A DNA stretch of 64,000 nt from Bacteroidota bacterium (GCA_003389385.1 QQVM01000014.1:124001-188000), one strand, 5' to 3'. Shown: positions 44,614-53,433, counted from the stretch's first letter. The notes: generated from the sequence alone by a model not told the origin. Numbers and translations: made by a program.

Positions 44614-45581
44614 TGAATAGCATTATTAAGCCAGGAATTGTTTTTTTCGGCACGCCGGATTTTGCCGTGCCGTGTCTCGAGATCCTTCACAAGAATCAAG
44701 ATGTAGTCGCGGTGGTCACAGCGCCTGACAAACCGGCCGGGCGAGGCAACAAGTTAAGCAAGTCACCGGTAAAAGTGTTTGCTGAGGCCAATGGTATTCA
44801 GATACTACAGCCTGAAAAACTGAAATCTCCGGAGTTTCTTTCTACGCTCTCTGCATTGAAGCCAGGTTTGTTTGTGGTTGTCGCATTCCGAATGCTTCCG
44901 GAACAGGTTTGGTCAATGCCTTCATTAGGCACATTTAATTTGCATGCGTCCCTCCTTCCCCAATACCGTGGTGCTGCTCCAATTAACTGGGCAATCATCA
45001 ATGGTGAAACAAAGACAGGACTTACAACTTTTTTCATCAGACAGGAAATAGATACAGGTGATATTTTACTTCAGGAAGAAGTGAATATAGGTGCTGACGA
45101 AACAGCCGGGGAGCTGCATGACAGGATGATGATACAGGGAGCAAATCTGGTGAACAGGACAGTGGAATTGATTTATTCCGGAAATTTCGCCACAGTGCCT
45201 CAAGATAAGCTGAAAGAAAGCGATTTGAAATCCGCACCTAAATTGAATAAGGAAAATACACGCATCCATTTCACTGAAGATCATAACAGAGTCAGAAATT
45301 TGATTCGCGGCTTATCACCATTTCCGGGTGCTCATTGCAAGTTGCAGAACATTAAGAGCGGACTCGATTTTCCCGTGAAAATTTTGAAAGCGAAATCAGA
45401 AACAAAGACACATTCTCACAAATGCGGCCGAGTTATCACTGACAATAGAGCTATCCTTCATGTAGCTGCAAAAGATGGAATTGTAAGCATTGAAGAGCTT
45501 CAGCTGGCTGGAAGAAATAAAGTAAGCGTGAAAGATTTTTTAAATGGCTTCAAGCTGGATGATGATTGGGAAATGGCCTGA
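44613..45581 (+). CDS. fmt: Methionyl-tRNA formyltransferase
   Basis: Formylates initiator Met-tRNA from 10-formyl-tetrahydrofolate. The 322-residue protein shows FFGTPDFAVP at the N terminus, the catalytic region FNLHASLLPQYRGAAPINW and the aspartate in QEIDTGDILL, and a C-terminal tRNA-binding barrel (about 215-322). The ATG overlaps the MATE stop (TGATG), so the pair is translationally coupled. Confidence 0.96.
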   Translation: MNSIIKPGIVFFGTPDFAVPCLEILHKNQDVVAVVTAPDKPAGRGNKLSKSPVKVFAEANGIQILQPEKLKSPEFLSTLSALKPGLFVVVAFRMLPEQVWSMPSLGTFNLHASLLPQYRGAAPINWAIINGETKTGLTTFFIRQEIDTGDILLQEEVNIGADETAGELHDRMMIQGANLVNRTVELIYSGNFATVPQDKLKESDLKSAPKLNKENTRIHFTEDHNRVRNLIRGLSPFPGAHCKLQNIKSGLDFPVKILKAKSETKTHSHKCGRVITDNRAILHVAAKDGIVSIEELQLAGRNKVSVKDFLNGFKLDDDWEMA

Positions 45582-45661
45582 AACAATAATTATATACCAT
45601 TCTGTTCATAAAATCAGCAGCCACAGAATTTCTTGTCATTGTTAAATCCGAATTTTGCATC

Positions 45662-46357
45662 ATGAAAAAACTAGTAGTTTTCTCTGGTGCAGGCATTAGT
45701 GCTGAAAGCGGACTGAAGACATTTCGCGACAGTGATGGACTTTGGGAAAACTACAGGATTGAAGATGTGGCAACACCTGAGGCTTGGATAAGAAATCAGG
45801 AATTAGTTTTGGATTTTTACAATCAGAGACGATTGCAGGTCATGATGGCAGTTCCAAACAAAGCTCACTTGGCCATTGCCAGTTTGCAAAATCAATTTGA
45901 TGTTCATGTTATCACACAGAATATAGATGATTTGCATGAGCGTGCCGGATCCAGAAATGTGCTGCACCTTCACGGAGAAATTATGAAGGCAAGGAGTACC
46001 GCGGATTCATCCTTGCTCTATGAGGTAAGAAGTGGAATAATCAAAAAGGGTGATCTGTGCGTTCTCGGCTCTCAGTTAAGGCCTCATGTAGTTTGGTTTG
46101 GTGAAATCGTGCATGAATTATCAAGAGCTGCACTCGTTGTTGAACAGGCGGAGATTTTCATCGTGGTTGGTACATCCCTTCAGGTATATCCTGCCGCGGG
46201 TCTTGTAGCCCATTGTCCGCCTAAAGCGCAGAAGTATTGTGTAGACCCCCAAGCTCCCGAAGTTCGCGGCTTTGAGATTATTCATCAAACTGCTGCAGCC
46301 GGTTTGCCTGTTTTGTCGGAAAAGCTTCTTGCCAGTTCAGGTTCAGAAAACAAATAA
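45662..46357 (+). CDS. Sirtuin NAD-dependent deacylase (CobB class III type)
   Basis: 231-residue sirtuin that removes acyl groups from lysines using NAD+. Motifs: GAGISAESGLKTFRD (9-23), TQNIDDLHERAG with catalytic H104 in LHLHGE, and VGTSLQVYPAAGL. Y53 and R56 (FYNQRR) match the Y-x-x-R pair of desuccinylase-type sirtuins such as CobB and SIRT5. The region that normally holds four zinc cysteines (about 108-138) has only C133 here, so the zinc ribbon appears lost. It lies 80 bases after fmt. Confidence 0.9.
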   Translation: MKKLVVFSGAGISAESGLKTFRDSDGLWENYRIEDVATPEAWIRNQELVLDFYNQRRLQVMMAVPNKAHLAIASLQNQFDVHVITQNIDDLHERAGSRNVLHLHGEIMKARSTADSSLLYEVRSGIIKKGDLCVLGSQLRPHVVWFGEIVHELSRAALVVEQAEIFIVVGTSLQVYPAAGLVAHCPPKAQKYCVDPQAPEVRGFEIIHQTAAAGLPVLSEKLLASSGSENK

Positions 46358-46373
46358 TTAAATTTAATATTTC

Positions 46374-46976
46374 ATGGAAGCTTCGTTCATTGAATCAGAT
46401 TTTTTCAGGTGGGTTGTACTTCCCGTCCTGATATTTTTTGCCAGGATGGCAGATGTAACACTTGCCACCCTGAGGAATGTCTTTTTGAGCAAGGGATTCG
46501 GGAAAATTGTTCCCTTTATAGGATTTTTTGAAGTACTGATATGGCTGATTTCTATTCGCCAAATCATGCAACATTTGGACAATCCTCTTTGTTACATTGG
46601 CTTTGCAGCAGGTTTTGCAGGAGGAACATTTGTCGGGTTAAAGATTGAAAGGCGTCTTGCGCTAGGCTTGCAAGTACTCAGGATCATTACTCCGCAGCAC
46701 AGCAAGAAACTCATTGAAGCGCTTCAGGAGCAGGATATAGGAGTAACTGTGATTGATGGAGAGGGTACTAAGGGGCCTGTCAAAATCATCTTCTCAATCA
46801 TCAAAAGAAAAGATATCGAGATGATTCGCAAGCTGATTGAGCACTACAACCCTACTGCCTTCTATTCGATAGAAGACATCCGAATAGCCAGTCAAGGCGT
46901 ATTTCCGCGAAAAAATGAAATAAAAGGTGCTATGAACCTTATCAGGAAGGTGATTCCCGATCCTAAGGAGAAATAA
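46374..46976 (+). CDS. DUF2179 membrane protein (UPF0316-like)
   Basis: 200-residue protein with three membrane helices in the first 90 residues (about 14-32, 44-62, 70-88) and a cytoplasmic ferredoxin-like DUF2179 domain (about 95-185; YSIEDIRIASQGVFP). UPF0316/YebE-type proteins of this design exist in Gram-positive and Gram-negative bacteria; function is not established. It follows the sirtuin gene after 16 bases, so both may be cotranscribed. Confidence 0.82.
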   Translation: MEASFIESDFFRWVVLPVLIFFARMADVTLATLRNVFLSKGFGKIVPFIGFFEVLIWLISIRQIMQHLDNPLCYIGFAAGFAGGTFVGLKIERRLALGLQVLRIITPQHSKKLIEALQEQDIGVTVIDGEGTKGPVKIIFSIIKRKDIEMIRKLIEHYNPTAFYSIEDIRIASQGVFPRKNEIKGAMNLIRKVIPDPKEK

Positions 46977-47031
46977 ACATGCATTGTCAATAATTTTTTC
47001 AATATTGATCAGCTATATACGTTGTTATCTA

Positions 47032-47039
47032 TAACTTTG
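47032..47039 (+). promoter_or_regulatory. -7 promoter box for the helical lipoprotein gene
   Basis: TAACTTTG followed by TCCC, an exact TAnnTTTG, 53 bases before the ATG. The TTG at 47005-47007 is 24 bases upstream, longer than the usual spacer. Confidence 0.5.
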
Positions 47040-47092
47040 TCCCATTATTCACTTAATAGTACCATAAACCAATCAAAACAAATCAAAACAAA

Positions 47093-47668
47093 ATGAAAAC
47101 CAAAGCAATTTTAGCTCTCCTCATTGCAGGAACTATGGGCTTTACCGCTTGTAATTCAAAAATTGACGAAAAAACACTTAGTGAAATCAACCAGTTTGGA
47201 ACTGACTGGACCGCTCTGGGAGAGCAGGCCAGCACATGGAGCCAGCAGTTGACTGAAACTGCTACTCAGGCAAAAGAATTTGCTGCGAAGCAGTCTGAAA
47301 TGGTAGCTACAACTGCCAACATTAAGGACGAAGCGATGAAAGCAAAAATCGCTGAAATGGCACAGAGCGCGACTGCTAACTCTGAAAAGCTTGAGAGTAT
47401 GACTACCGAGTGGAATTCTTTCAAAACTACCTGGGACGAGACTACAACTCAGTTCACAGAGTGGAAAGAAAAAGTAGCTAAAGGTGAAATCAAACCAGCT
47501 GATGCAGTGAAAGGTCTTGCAGATTTCAAAACTAAGATGAGCGATGCTCAGGCTCGTTTTGAAAGCTGGAACACAGCTTATGCTGAGACTAAGACTTCGT
47601 GTGATCAGAACATGGCTGCTGCTGATGAACTTGCAAAGTCAATAGAAAATCCACGCGCTAAAAAGTAA
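47093..47668 (+). CDS. Helical lipoprotein, unknown function
   Basis: 191-residue protein not recognised. A lipoprotein signal (MKTKAILALLIAGTMGFTAC, lipobox FTAC, Cys20) is clear. The rest is almost entirely amphipathic helix, rich in Thr, Ala, Glu and Lys, with evenly spaced Trp (DWTALGEQASTWSQQ, EWNSFKTTWDETTTQF, ESWNTAYAET). A long helical bundle or coiled coil on the periplasmic side or the cell surface is likely. It has its own promoter box and terminator, so it is monocistronic. Confidence 0.8.
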   Translation: MKTKAILALLIAGTMGFTACNSKIDEKTLSEINQFGTDWTALGEQASTWSQQLTETATQAKEFAAKQSEMVATTANIKDEAMKAKIAEMAQSATANSEKLESMTTEWNSFKTTWDETTTQFTEWKEKVAKGEIKPADAVKGLADFKTKMSDAQARFESWNTAYAETKTSCDQNMAAADELAKSIENPRAKK

Positions 47669-47687
47669 TTTGTGTTTGACACAAAAG

Positions 47688-47715
47688 AAAAGGCCTGAGA
47701 AATCAGGCCTTTTTT
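47688..47715. terminator. Bidirectional terminator overlapping a stop codon
   Basis: AAAAGGCCTGA (47688-47698) pairs perfectly with TCAGGCCTTTT (47703-47713) around a GAAA tetraloop. The TCA at the start of the right arm is the TGA stop codon of the convergent gene. Confidence 0.88.
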
Positions 47716-48563
47716 ATTTCATGCAAGCTTTTAATTTGCTGAAGCAGTTTTCTTGAAAACAGATTGAAATACCTCTTATTTCTGAAAGCCCCGACCCAGC
47801 GGATTCCGTGAATCACATCCGTCAGAAAAACTTCATCGGCCGCGAGCAATTGCTCAACGTTTATACTGCCCTCTGTCACATCCCTTCCTTCGGAACGTAA
47901 CATTTCAATCACAGTTTCACGCATAACTCCAGAAACACAGGCTTCCTGAAGTGAGGGCGTGATGACTTTAGCTCCGGCGAGAATGAACAGATTGGAGCTG
48001 ATAGCTTCCGCAATCCGGTTATGAGTATTCAGCACCAGGCAGTCGCCGACACCGGTTTTTCTCTTATGAAGTCCAGCCATTACATAATAAAGCGAATTGG
48101 AGGATTTCAAATTCGACAGACGGCTCAGGGGTTTCTGTATTTCAGTATAAAGTTCTATACGCAATCCGTTTTCATTGAGCATATATTCCCTGTTTTCCAA
48201 GGGTAATGCTTCAATCACATAAGATACATCATTGGTTTGGGGAGTGTACAGACCGCCGTCGTTTCTGAAAACTTCGAGGCGAATTCTTCCGTTTCCTTTT
48301 AGTTTATTAACCTGATCAAGATGCCGGATGGAAAGGTACAAATTGTGAAATGTAAGGTCTGCGTGTGAGTTCATTCCCAAAAGTTCCATACTTTTTCTCA
48401 GCCGGTTCAGGTGCTTTTCGAAATAGATTATCTCTCCATTCATCAGGCGAATTGTTTCAAAAAGCGCGTCGCCATACCTGAAAGCCCTGTTCGATGCATT
48501 GAATAAGGGCCTGGAAGCATCTTCTATGTTTCCGTTGTGGTTGATATACAAAGTGGAACTCAT
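47703..48563 (-). CDS. Aminotransferase class IV (BCAT or aminodeoxychorismate lyase-like)
   Basis: 286-residue PLP enzyme of fold type IV. Family features: NRAFRYGDALFETIR near the start, the PLP lysine in LSNLKSSNSLYYV, and the glutamate in NRIAEAISSNLFI. Short length and the ASNRAFRYGD start fit 4-amino-4-deoxychorismate lyase or D-amino acid or branched-chain aminotransferases; the substrate cannot be fixed from sequence alone. The stop codon lies in the terminator hairpin. A -7 box lies just upstream of the ATG. Confidence 0.83.
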   Translation of the reverse strand: MSSTLYINHNGNIEDASRPLFNASNRAFRYGDALFETIRLMNGEIIYFEKHLNRLRKSMELLGMNSHADLTFHNLYLSIRHLDQVNKLKGNGRIRLEVFRNDGGLYTPQTNDVSYVIEALPLENREYMLNENGLRIELYTEIQKPLSRLSNLKSSNSLYYVMAGLHKRKTGVGDCLVLNTHNRIAEAISSNLFILAGAKVITPSLQEACVSGVMRETVIEMLRSEGRDVTEGSINVEQLLAADEVFLTDVIHGIRWVGAFRNKRYFNLFSRKLLQQIKSLHEIKKA

Positions 48564-48571
48564 TACTGAGG

Positions 48572-48579
48572 CAAAGTTA
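48572..48579 (-). promoter_or_regulatory. -7 promoter box for the class IV aminotransferase
   Basis: Minus strand reads TAACTTTG, an exact match, ending 9 bases before the ATG, so the mRNA would be almost leaderless. Confidence 0.5.
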
Positions 48580-48639
48580 AAACAATGGATTGATCAGACC
48601 TGATTGAAAAAAAAAATATTCAACGAAGAATTTTGAAAA

Positions 48640-49140
48640 CTATTTATTGCTGATCTGAGGAATTACACTAGTGAGACTTGAGTTTGATGCAATTAGAATC
48701 GCTTTCAAACCTAGCTTTAGTGCAGCTTCCCTGTCACGTTCTGCGTCACCCACAAAACAAGACTGGCTCAAATCCACATTGAATCTTGCAATCGCTTTTT
48801 CCAGCATCAAGGATCCGGGTTTTCGGCAAAGACATTTTCCGAAATCAGGATGATGAGGACAATAATAAATTTCAAGAAGTTTGATTCCATTTGATTCCAG
48901 GTACCTTTCCAAATGAAGATGCAGATATTCCACCTGTTCCATTGAATAAAGTCCTCTGGCTATTCCGCTTTGATTGCTGATAACGATAAACTGATAACCA
49001 AGCGCACTCAATTCTTTCAGAGCTTCTATGAGGCCAGGATTAATGGTAAAATCCTCTAGCTGCCAGGTAAACTCACCCCTTTCTTTGTTGATTACACCGT
49101 CTCTGTCCAGAAATACTACTTTGATTTTTTCAGATGTCAT
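48640..49140 (-). CDS. HAD-IIIA phosphatase, GmhB-like
   Basis: 166-residue HAD phosphatase. The start is set at the ATG at 49140, which gives MTSEKIKVVFLDRDGVIN; a longer frame runs back through the rhomboid gene and is not real. The nucleophile aspartates are in FLDRDG, motif II is ISNQSG, and the zinc loop is CPHHPDFGKCLC, characteristic of GmhB (heptose bisphosphate phosphatase in LPS core synthesis) and histidinol-phosphate phosphatase. GmhB-like action on a sugar phosphate is inferred. It overlaps the rhomboid end by 11 bases. Confidence 0.87.
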   Translation of the reverse strand: MTSEKIKVVFLDRDGVINKERGEFTWQLEDFTINPGLIEALKELSALGYQFIVISNQSGIARGLYSMEQVEYLHLHLERYLESNGIKLLEIYYCPHHPDFGKCLCRKPGSLMLEKAIARFNVDLSQSCFVGDAERDREAALKLGLKAILIASNSSLTSVIPQISNK

Positions 49141-49750
49141 TGTAAGTATGAAATATCTGGTTGAAGAATTGTATGAAAAGTTCAGGCTTGAGCAATATCG
49201 TAAAGACAAACCCGTAAATCGCTCCCCACATGTGCGCATCATGGTTGATATTATCCCCTCCTTTTTTTCCCATGTAATAACAATAAAAGAGATAAATAGC
49301 GCCGAAAATAATTCCTGGCAGACACAGGATACCATACAGACAAAGCTCTTGCAAAGGATTGAACAAGATGAATGCAAACACTACTGATGATACAGCTCCT
49401 GAAGCTCCCAATGCATTGTAATGCGGATTCTCCCTGTGTTTTTTATAAGTAGGAAGTATTGAACACATCAATCCCCCAAAATATAGAATCAGGAATAATA
49501 CCTTGCCCTGATTTGGAAAATATTCCTGGAAATAGTGTTCCACTGCACCTCCGAATGAAAACAACACAAACATGTTAACCAACAGATGAATCCAGTCAGC
49601 ATGAATAAATCCGGATGAAATGAATCTGTACCACTCACCTTTTTTAGATACTATAAAGGGATTAAAAATCAGTCTGCCGAGAATATTATGATTCTGAAAG
49701 CTGATAAATGAAAGGACAGAGGTGGCTATTATGAGGTAAAGCGTTAACAT
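49130..49750 (-). CDS. Rhomboid family intramembrane serine protease
   Basis: 206-residue inner-membrane protease with six predicted helices. The catalytic serine S117 lies in GASGAV and the histidine H173 in AHMWGAIYG; N59 in HLLVNMF is the usual oxyanion-side residue. It cleaves membrane-bound substrates within the bilayer; none can be named. It follows ychF by 11 bases and overlaps the phosphatase gene, so the three are one transcription unit. Confidence 0.9.
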   Translation of the reverse strand: MLTLYLIIATSVLSFISFQNHNILGRLIFNPFIVSKKGEWYRFISSGFIHADWIHLLVNMFVLFSFGGAVEHYFQEYFPNQGKVLFLILYFGGLMCSILPTYKKHRENPHYNALGASGAVSSVVFAFILFNPLQELCLYGILCLPGIIFGAIYLFYCYYMGKKGGDNINHDAHMWGAIYGFVFTILLKPELFIQFFNQIFHTYNDI

Positions 49751-49761
49751 TAAAAGATTGA

Positions 49762-50862
49762 TTAGACATTGAAGCGGAAATGCATGATATCGCCATCCGA
49801 AACTGTATATTCCTTTCCTTCGATGCTCAGTTTACCTGCATCTCTGCAGGCAGACTCAGATCCAAATTTTACGAAGTCGTCGTAACGAATTACTTCGGCC
49901 TTGATAAAGCCCTTTTCAAAATCTGTATGGATGACTCCTGCAGCCTGAGGAGCCAGCATTCCTTTTGTGATAGTCCAGGCACGAACCTCTTTTTCACCGG
50001 CGGTGAAATATGTCTGCAGATTAAGCAATCTGTAGGCCGCTTTAATCAGTTGGCTGACTCCTGATTCGCTAAGTCCAAGATCACTGAGAAAGGCAATTCT
50101 GTCTTCATAGCTTTCCAATTGCGCGATTTCCGCTTCAATAGCAGCGGCGATCACCAGCACTTCAGCTTTTTCGTCTTTCACAGATTCCTTCAACATCTCA
50201 ACATACTTGTTTCCTTTTGTAACGGAACCTTCATCCACATTGCACACATAAAGAACCGGTTTGGCTGTCAGAAGAAAAATGTCTTCGACAAACCTGAAAT
50301 CCTCTGAGTTAACCGGAGTACTCCTTGCCGATTTACCTTGCTCCAGATGAGATTTAAAAACAAGTAATACTTCGAGGGCTTTTTTTGCTTCTTTATCAGT
50401 TCCTGCTTTAGCCATCTTTTCCACACGTGAAATTTTCTTTTCAACACTTTCAAGATCTTTAAGCTGAAGTTCAGTGTCTATGGTTTCCTTGTCTCTCACA
50501 GGATTTACTGAACCGTCAACATGAACCACATTAGGGTCTTCAAAACAGCGCACCACGTGAATGATTGCATCACATTCCCGAATATTACTGAGGAACTGGT
50601 TTCCGAGTCCTTCTCCCCTGCTCGCGCCTTTCACAAGGCCTGCGATGTCAACAATCTCAATTGTTGTAGGCATTACCTTCTGCGGTTTAACCAGCTTTTC
50701 GAGAATATTCAAGCGTTCATCAGGTACAGTGATGACTCCCACATTCGGTTCGATTGTACAAAAAGGGAAATTCGCAGCCTGAGCTTTCGCGTTTGACAAA
50801 CAGTTAAAAAGTGTCGACTTGCCCACATTTGGAAGACCCACAATTCCGCATTTCAATGCCAT
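49762..50862 (-). CDS. ychF: Redox-responsive ATPase/GTPase YchF
   Basis: 366-residue Obg-related P-loop ATPase that binds ribosomes and is linked to oxidative stress responses. Walker A GLPNVGKS (9-16), the DIAGLVKGAS switch II, the unusual NVDEG in place of NKxD (which favours ATP), the coiled-coil insertion (about 130-200) and the C-terminal TGS domain (AWTITKGMLAPQAAGVIHTDFEKGFIKAEV region) are seen. It starts 35 bases after the DUF4835 gene. Confidence 0.95.
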   Translation of the reverse strand: MALKCGIVGLPNVGKSTLFNCLSNAKAQAANFPFCTIEPNVGVITVPDERLNILEKLVKPQKVMPTTIEIVDIAGLVKGASRGEGLGNQFLSNIRECDAIIHVVRCFEDPNVVHVDGSVNPVRDKETIDTELQLKDLESVEKKISRVEKMAKAGTDKEAKKALEVLLVFKSHLEQGKSARSTPVNSEDFRFVEDIFLLTAKPVLYVCNVDEGSVTKGNKYVEMLKESVKDEKAEVLVIAAAIEAEIAQLESYEDRIAFLSDLGLSESGVSQLIKAAYRLLNLQTYFTAGEKEVRAWTITKGMLAPQAAGVIHTDFEKGFIKAEVIRYDDFVKFGSESACRDAGKLSIEGKEYTVSDGDIMHFRFNV

Positions 50863-50897
50863 AACTTAGAATGAACTTTAGATAAATAATTAGTTGA

Positions 50898-51806
50898 TTA
50901 CTTGCCTCCGCTGATTATTGCCTGGTATTTCAGGGAATTGGCCGGATCAATGAGGGATAAAACCGGCACTACTTGATTTTTTTCATCCGGCTGGGCGGCA
51001 GAATAGATGTTCACGATTTCATCTGTTTTCGCATTAAAGAATACCTGCATAGCCAGCGAATTCGGTTTGTCTTGATAAACTCTTCTGAGATCTTTTATGC
51101 TTTCTGTGATCACCTGCCTTGAGTCCAGCACATTCTCAGTCATTTTATCGAAACCAAGACGGTGATATTTATAAATAGTTGATCTCAATGGTGAGAAGGT
51201 AGAGTTGAGCAGATTTTCTGTAAGCCAATAGCGGTTTCTTGAACTTTCAAATGCCTTCCAGCCTGATTCTGCCAGGCGTTGGGCATTGTTGACAATTGAC
51301 TGGGCTTTGGAAAAATAAGTTGAACCTCCGAATTCTGAATATGAATCATAGTCAAGACCTATGATGATGAATGCATAATATGCCAGCACAGCCGTTAAAT
51401 TGGAATTGATGTTTGCTTCGTCAAATTCGAGAGTCTGGTCCTGAACATAGCGGAATGAAAAATTATTATCCTGATGATTGAACATCGGAGAATTGTAGCT
51501 GGATTTATAAACAGGCCTTCTGGACTGAATCTGGATGTTCGCCTTGAAATCATCGACAGAAGCTCTTTCGGATATGGTAATGATAATGCTGCATTCTATC
51601 CTTTCCTGATTCAGAAATTTATCGTTAGTCCAGTTTCGGTTGTTCATGAATTCCCTGATAGAAGTTTGCAGAGTTTCATAAATTGATTTGTCACTTGCCT
51701 GTATTTGCGGAGTTTGCACCGAAACCTGGCAGTTAAGCTCCTGCCCAGTCATCATAACAGGCAACAGTGAAAAAAAGCAGACGATAAAGTATATTCTCTG
51801 AAGCAT
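50898..51806 (-). CDS. DUF4835 (PorD-like) periplasmic protein
   Basis: 302-residue exported protein with a signal peptide (MLQRIYFIVCFFSLLPVMMTG, then QELNCQV). The pattern LNCQVSVQTPQIQASDK, YVQDQTLEFDE and FIIIGLDYDSYSEFGG is that of DUF4835, a Bacteroidota family that includes PorD of Porphyromonas, which has been linked to gingipain secretion. It follows coaBC by 4 bases in the order bamD-rpoZ-coaBC-DUF4835 that is conserved in the phylum. The molecular role is not established. Confidence 0.9.
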   Translation of the reverse strand: MLQRIYFIVCFFSLLPVMMTGQELNCQVSVQTPQIQASDKSIYETLQTSIREFMNNRNWTNDKFLNQERIECSIIITISERASVDDFKANIQIQSRRPVYKSSYNSPMFNHQDNNFSFRYVQDQTLEFDEANINSNLTAVLAYYAFIIIGLDYDSYSEFGGSTYFSKAQSIVNNAQRLAESGWKAFESSRNRYWLTENLLNSTFSPLRSTIYKYHRLGFDKMTENVLDSRQVITESIKDLRRVYQDKPNSLAMQVFFNAKTDEIVNIYSAAQPDEKNQVVPVLSLIDPANSLKYQAIISGGK

Positions 51807-51810
51807 ATTT

Positions 51811-53010
51811 TTATTTTTTCAGTGATGGCATTAAGAAGTCTACAATATCCACGGCCACTTCACCTTTCATTTTAACTGTATAATCTGTCACCTTGCCGTC
51901 TTTTCCGATGATGCTGATTTTATTTGTTTGTGTTCCAAAGCCTGCACCCTGGTCTTTCAGTGAATTGAGAACGATGAAATCGAGGTTTTTATTTTTCAGC
52001 TTCAGTTTTGCGTTTTCGATTTCATTGTTTGTTTCAAGTGCAAAACCAACAAGCACTTGTTCAGCCGACTTGTTTTTTCCCAGCTCAGCTAGGATATCTT
52101 TTGTAGGAATCAGACTTATTTCCTTCTCTGAATTTTCTTTTTTGATTTTAACAGATGAAACATCTTGTGGCTTGTAATCAGAAACAGCTGCTGACATGAT
52201 GATCAATCGAGCCGGGCCAGCATGCTGCATGCACTGATCATACATTTCATCAGCACTTTCCACTTCAATCTTTTTAATCCGGTCGTTTTGCAATTTCGCT
52301 TCTGAAGGTCCCGAAACAAGTGTCACCCTGGCACCTCTGGCTGCAAGCACTTCAGCAATTCTGTATCCCATAGTTCCTGTGGACCTGTTGCCAATAAATC
52401 TCACGGGATCTATCGCTTCATATGTAGGCCCGGCAGTTATTAAAACATCCAGATTGTTAAGGGAGAAATGGCTGAAAAAAAAGTCATTCACAGAGTTAAA
52501 AATATCTTCTGGTTCACGCAATCTGCCTTCGCCGCTCAGACCACTGGCAAGTTCACCGGAATCGGGACTAAGGATTTTTACACCAGCTTCAGTTAGTAAC
52601 CTGATATTTTTTACAGTAGTCTGATGTTTCCACATATCGAGATCCATTGCCGGTGCCAACATTACAGGACATCTGGCTGAAAGATAAGTTTCAAGAAGAA
52701 GATTATCGCAAATTCCAGATGCCATTTTCGCTATGGTGTTAGCTGTAGCAGGCGTGATCAGAAAAAGGTCAGCCCACATTCCAAGCTCAATATGACTATT
52801 CCACTTTCCGGTTTCACGATTGAAAGACTCCGTGTACACCTGATTTCCGGAAAGCACAGACATGGTCAGCGGGGTAATGAATTCACATGCATCGCGAGTC
52901 ATGATAATCTTCACTTCAGCACCTGCTTTCACGAGCAATCTTACAAGCACAGCAGACTTGTAAGCTGCAATACTGCCTGTAACTCCCAGTAAGATTCTTT
53001 TACCTTTCAT
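51811..53010 (-). CDS. coaBC: Phosphopantothenoylcysteine decarboxylase / phosphopantothenate-cysteine ligase
   Basis: Bifunctional coenzyme A synthesis enzyme of 399 residues. The N-terminal flavin-dependent CoaC domain (1-180) has GVTGSIAAYK, TANTIAKMASGICDNLL and APAMDLDMW; the C-terminal CoaB ligase domain (about 190-399) has the ITAGPTYEAIDPVRFI start, NRSTGTMG and the SAAVSDYKP segment. Upstream, a strong hairpin separates it from rpoZ. Confidence 0.96.
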   Translation of the reverse strand: MKGKRILLGVTGSIAAYKSAVLVRLLVKAGAEVKIIMTRDACEFITPLTMSVLSGNQVYTESFNRETGKWNSHIELGMWADLFLITPATANTIAKMASGICDNLLLETYLSARCPVMLAPAMDLDMWKHQTTVKNIRLLTEAGVKILSPDSGELASGLSGEGRLREPEDIFNSVNDFFFSHFSLNNLDVLITAGPTYEAIDPVRFIGNRSTGTMGYRIAEVLAARGARVTLVSGPSEAKLQNDRIKKIEVESADEMYDQCMQHAGPARLIIMSAAVSDYKPQDVSSVKIKKENSEKEISLIPTKDILAELGKNKSAEQVLVGFALETNNEIENAKLKLKNKNLDFIVLNSLKDQGAGFGTQTNKISIIGKDGKVTDYTVKMKGEVAVDIVDFLMPSLKK

Positions 53011-53035
53011 TAAAAGGGAAGTTGAATTTCAAATG

Positions 53036-53062
53036 AAAAATCCAAAACAGAAGTTTTGGATT
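53036..53062 (-). terminator. Terminator or attenuator between rpoZ and coaBC
   Basis: Minus strand AATCCAAAAC pairs perfectly with GTTTTGGATT around a TTCT tetraloop, followed by T's. It lies in the 83-base gap inside the conserved bamD-rpoZ-coaBC order. Confidence 0.75.
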
Positions 53063-53093
53063 CTTAAAAATAATTCAGCCAAAACTTGTTTGC

Positions 53094-53417
53094 TCAGGCT
53101 TTTTCTTCCTTATTAGGATTCCTGAAGTAAATCTTGTCGGTCTGGAATTCCTGAATGGCAATCAGGTTAGGTTTTGGAAGGCGCTCATAATACTTTGAAA
53201 TTTCAATCTGCTCCCTGTTTTCAAAAACCTCTTCAAGATTGTCTGAACTGGTATTAAACTCGGAGAGCTTTGAGTTCAGCTCTTCTTTCATTTCAGTTCC
53301 GATCTGATTTGCTCTTTTAGCGATGACCACCAGTGATTCGTAGAGATTGCCTGTTGGTGCATCGAAATCCGAAACATTTCTTGTAACCGTAGTATTCACG
53401 TCTGATTTGTAACTCAT
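53094..53417 (-). CDS. rpoZ: DNA-directed RNA polymerase omega subunit
   Basis: 107-residue small protein. The N-terminal region (NLYESLVVIAKRANQI) resembles the omega fold of the Bacteroidota variant, and its place between bamD and coaBC is the normal location of rpoZ in this phylum. It helps fold and hold the beta' subunit. It starts 16 bases after the bamD stop. Confidence 0.85.
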   Translation of the reverse strand: MSYKSDVNTTVTRNVSDFDAPTGNLYESLVVIAKRANQIGTEMKEELNSKLSEFNTSSDNLEEVFENREQIEISKYYERLPKPNLIAIQEFQTDKIYFRNPNKEEKA

Positions 53418-53433
53418 GAGTGTTTATATTAGA

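Noticed and set aside
49141-49377. N-terminal extension of the GmhB-like phosphatase frame
   Set aside because: It is Cys/Ser-rich, overlaps the rhomboid gene and has no similarity to the family; the conserved FLDRDG start follows the ATG at 49140.
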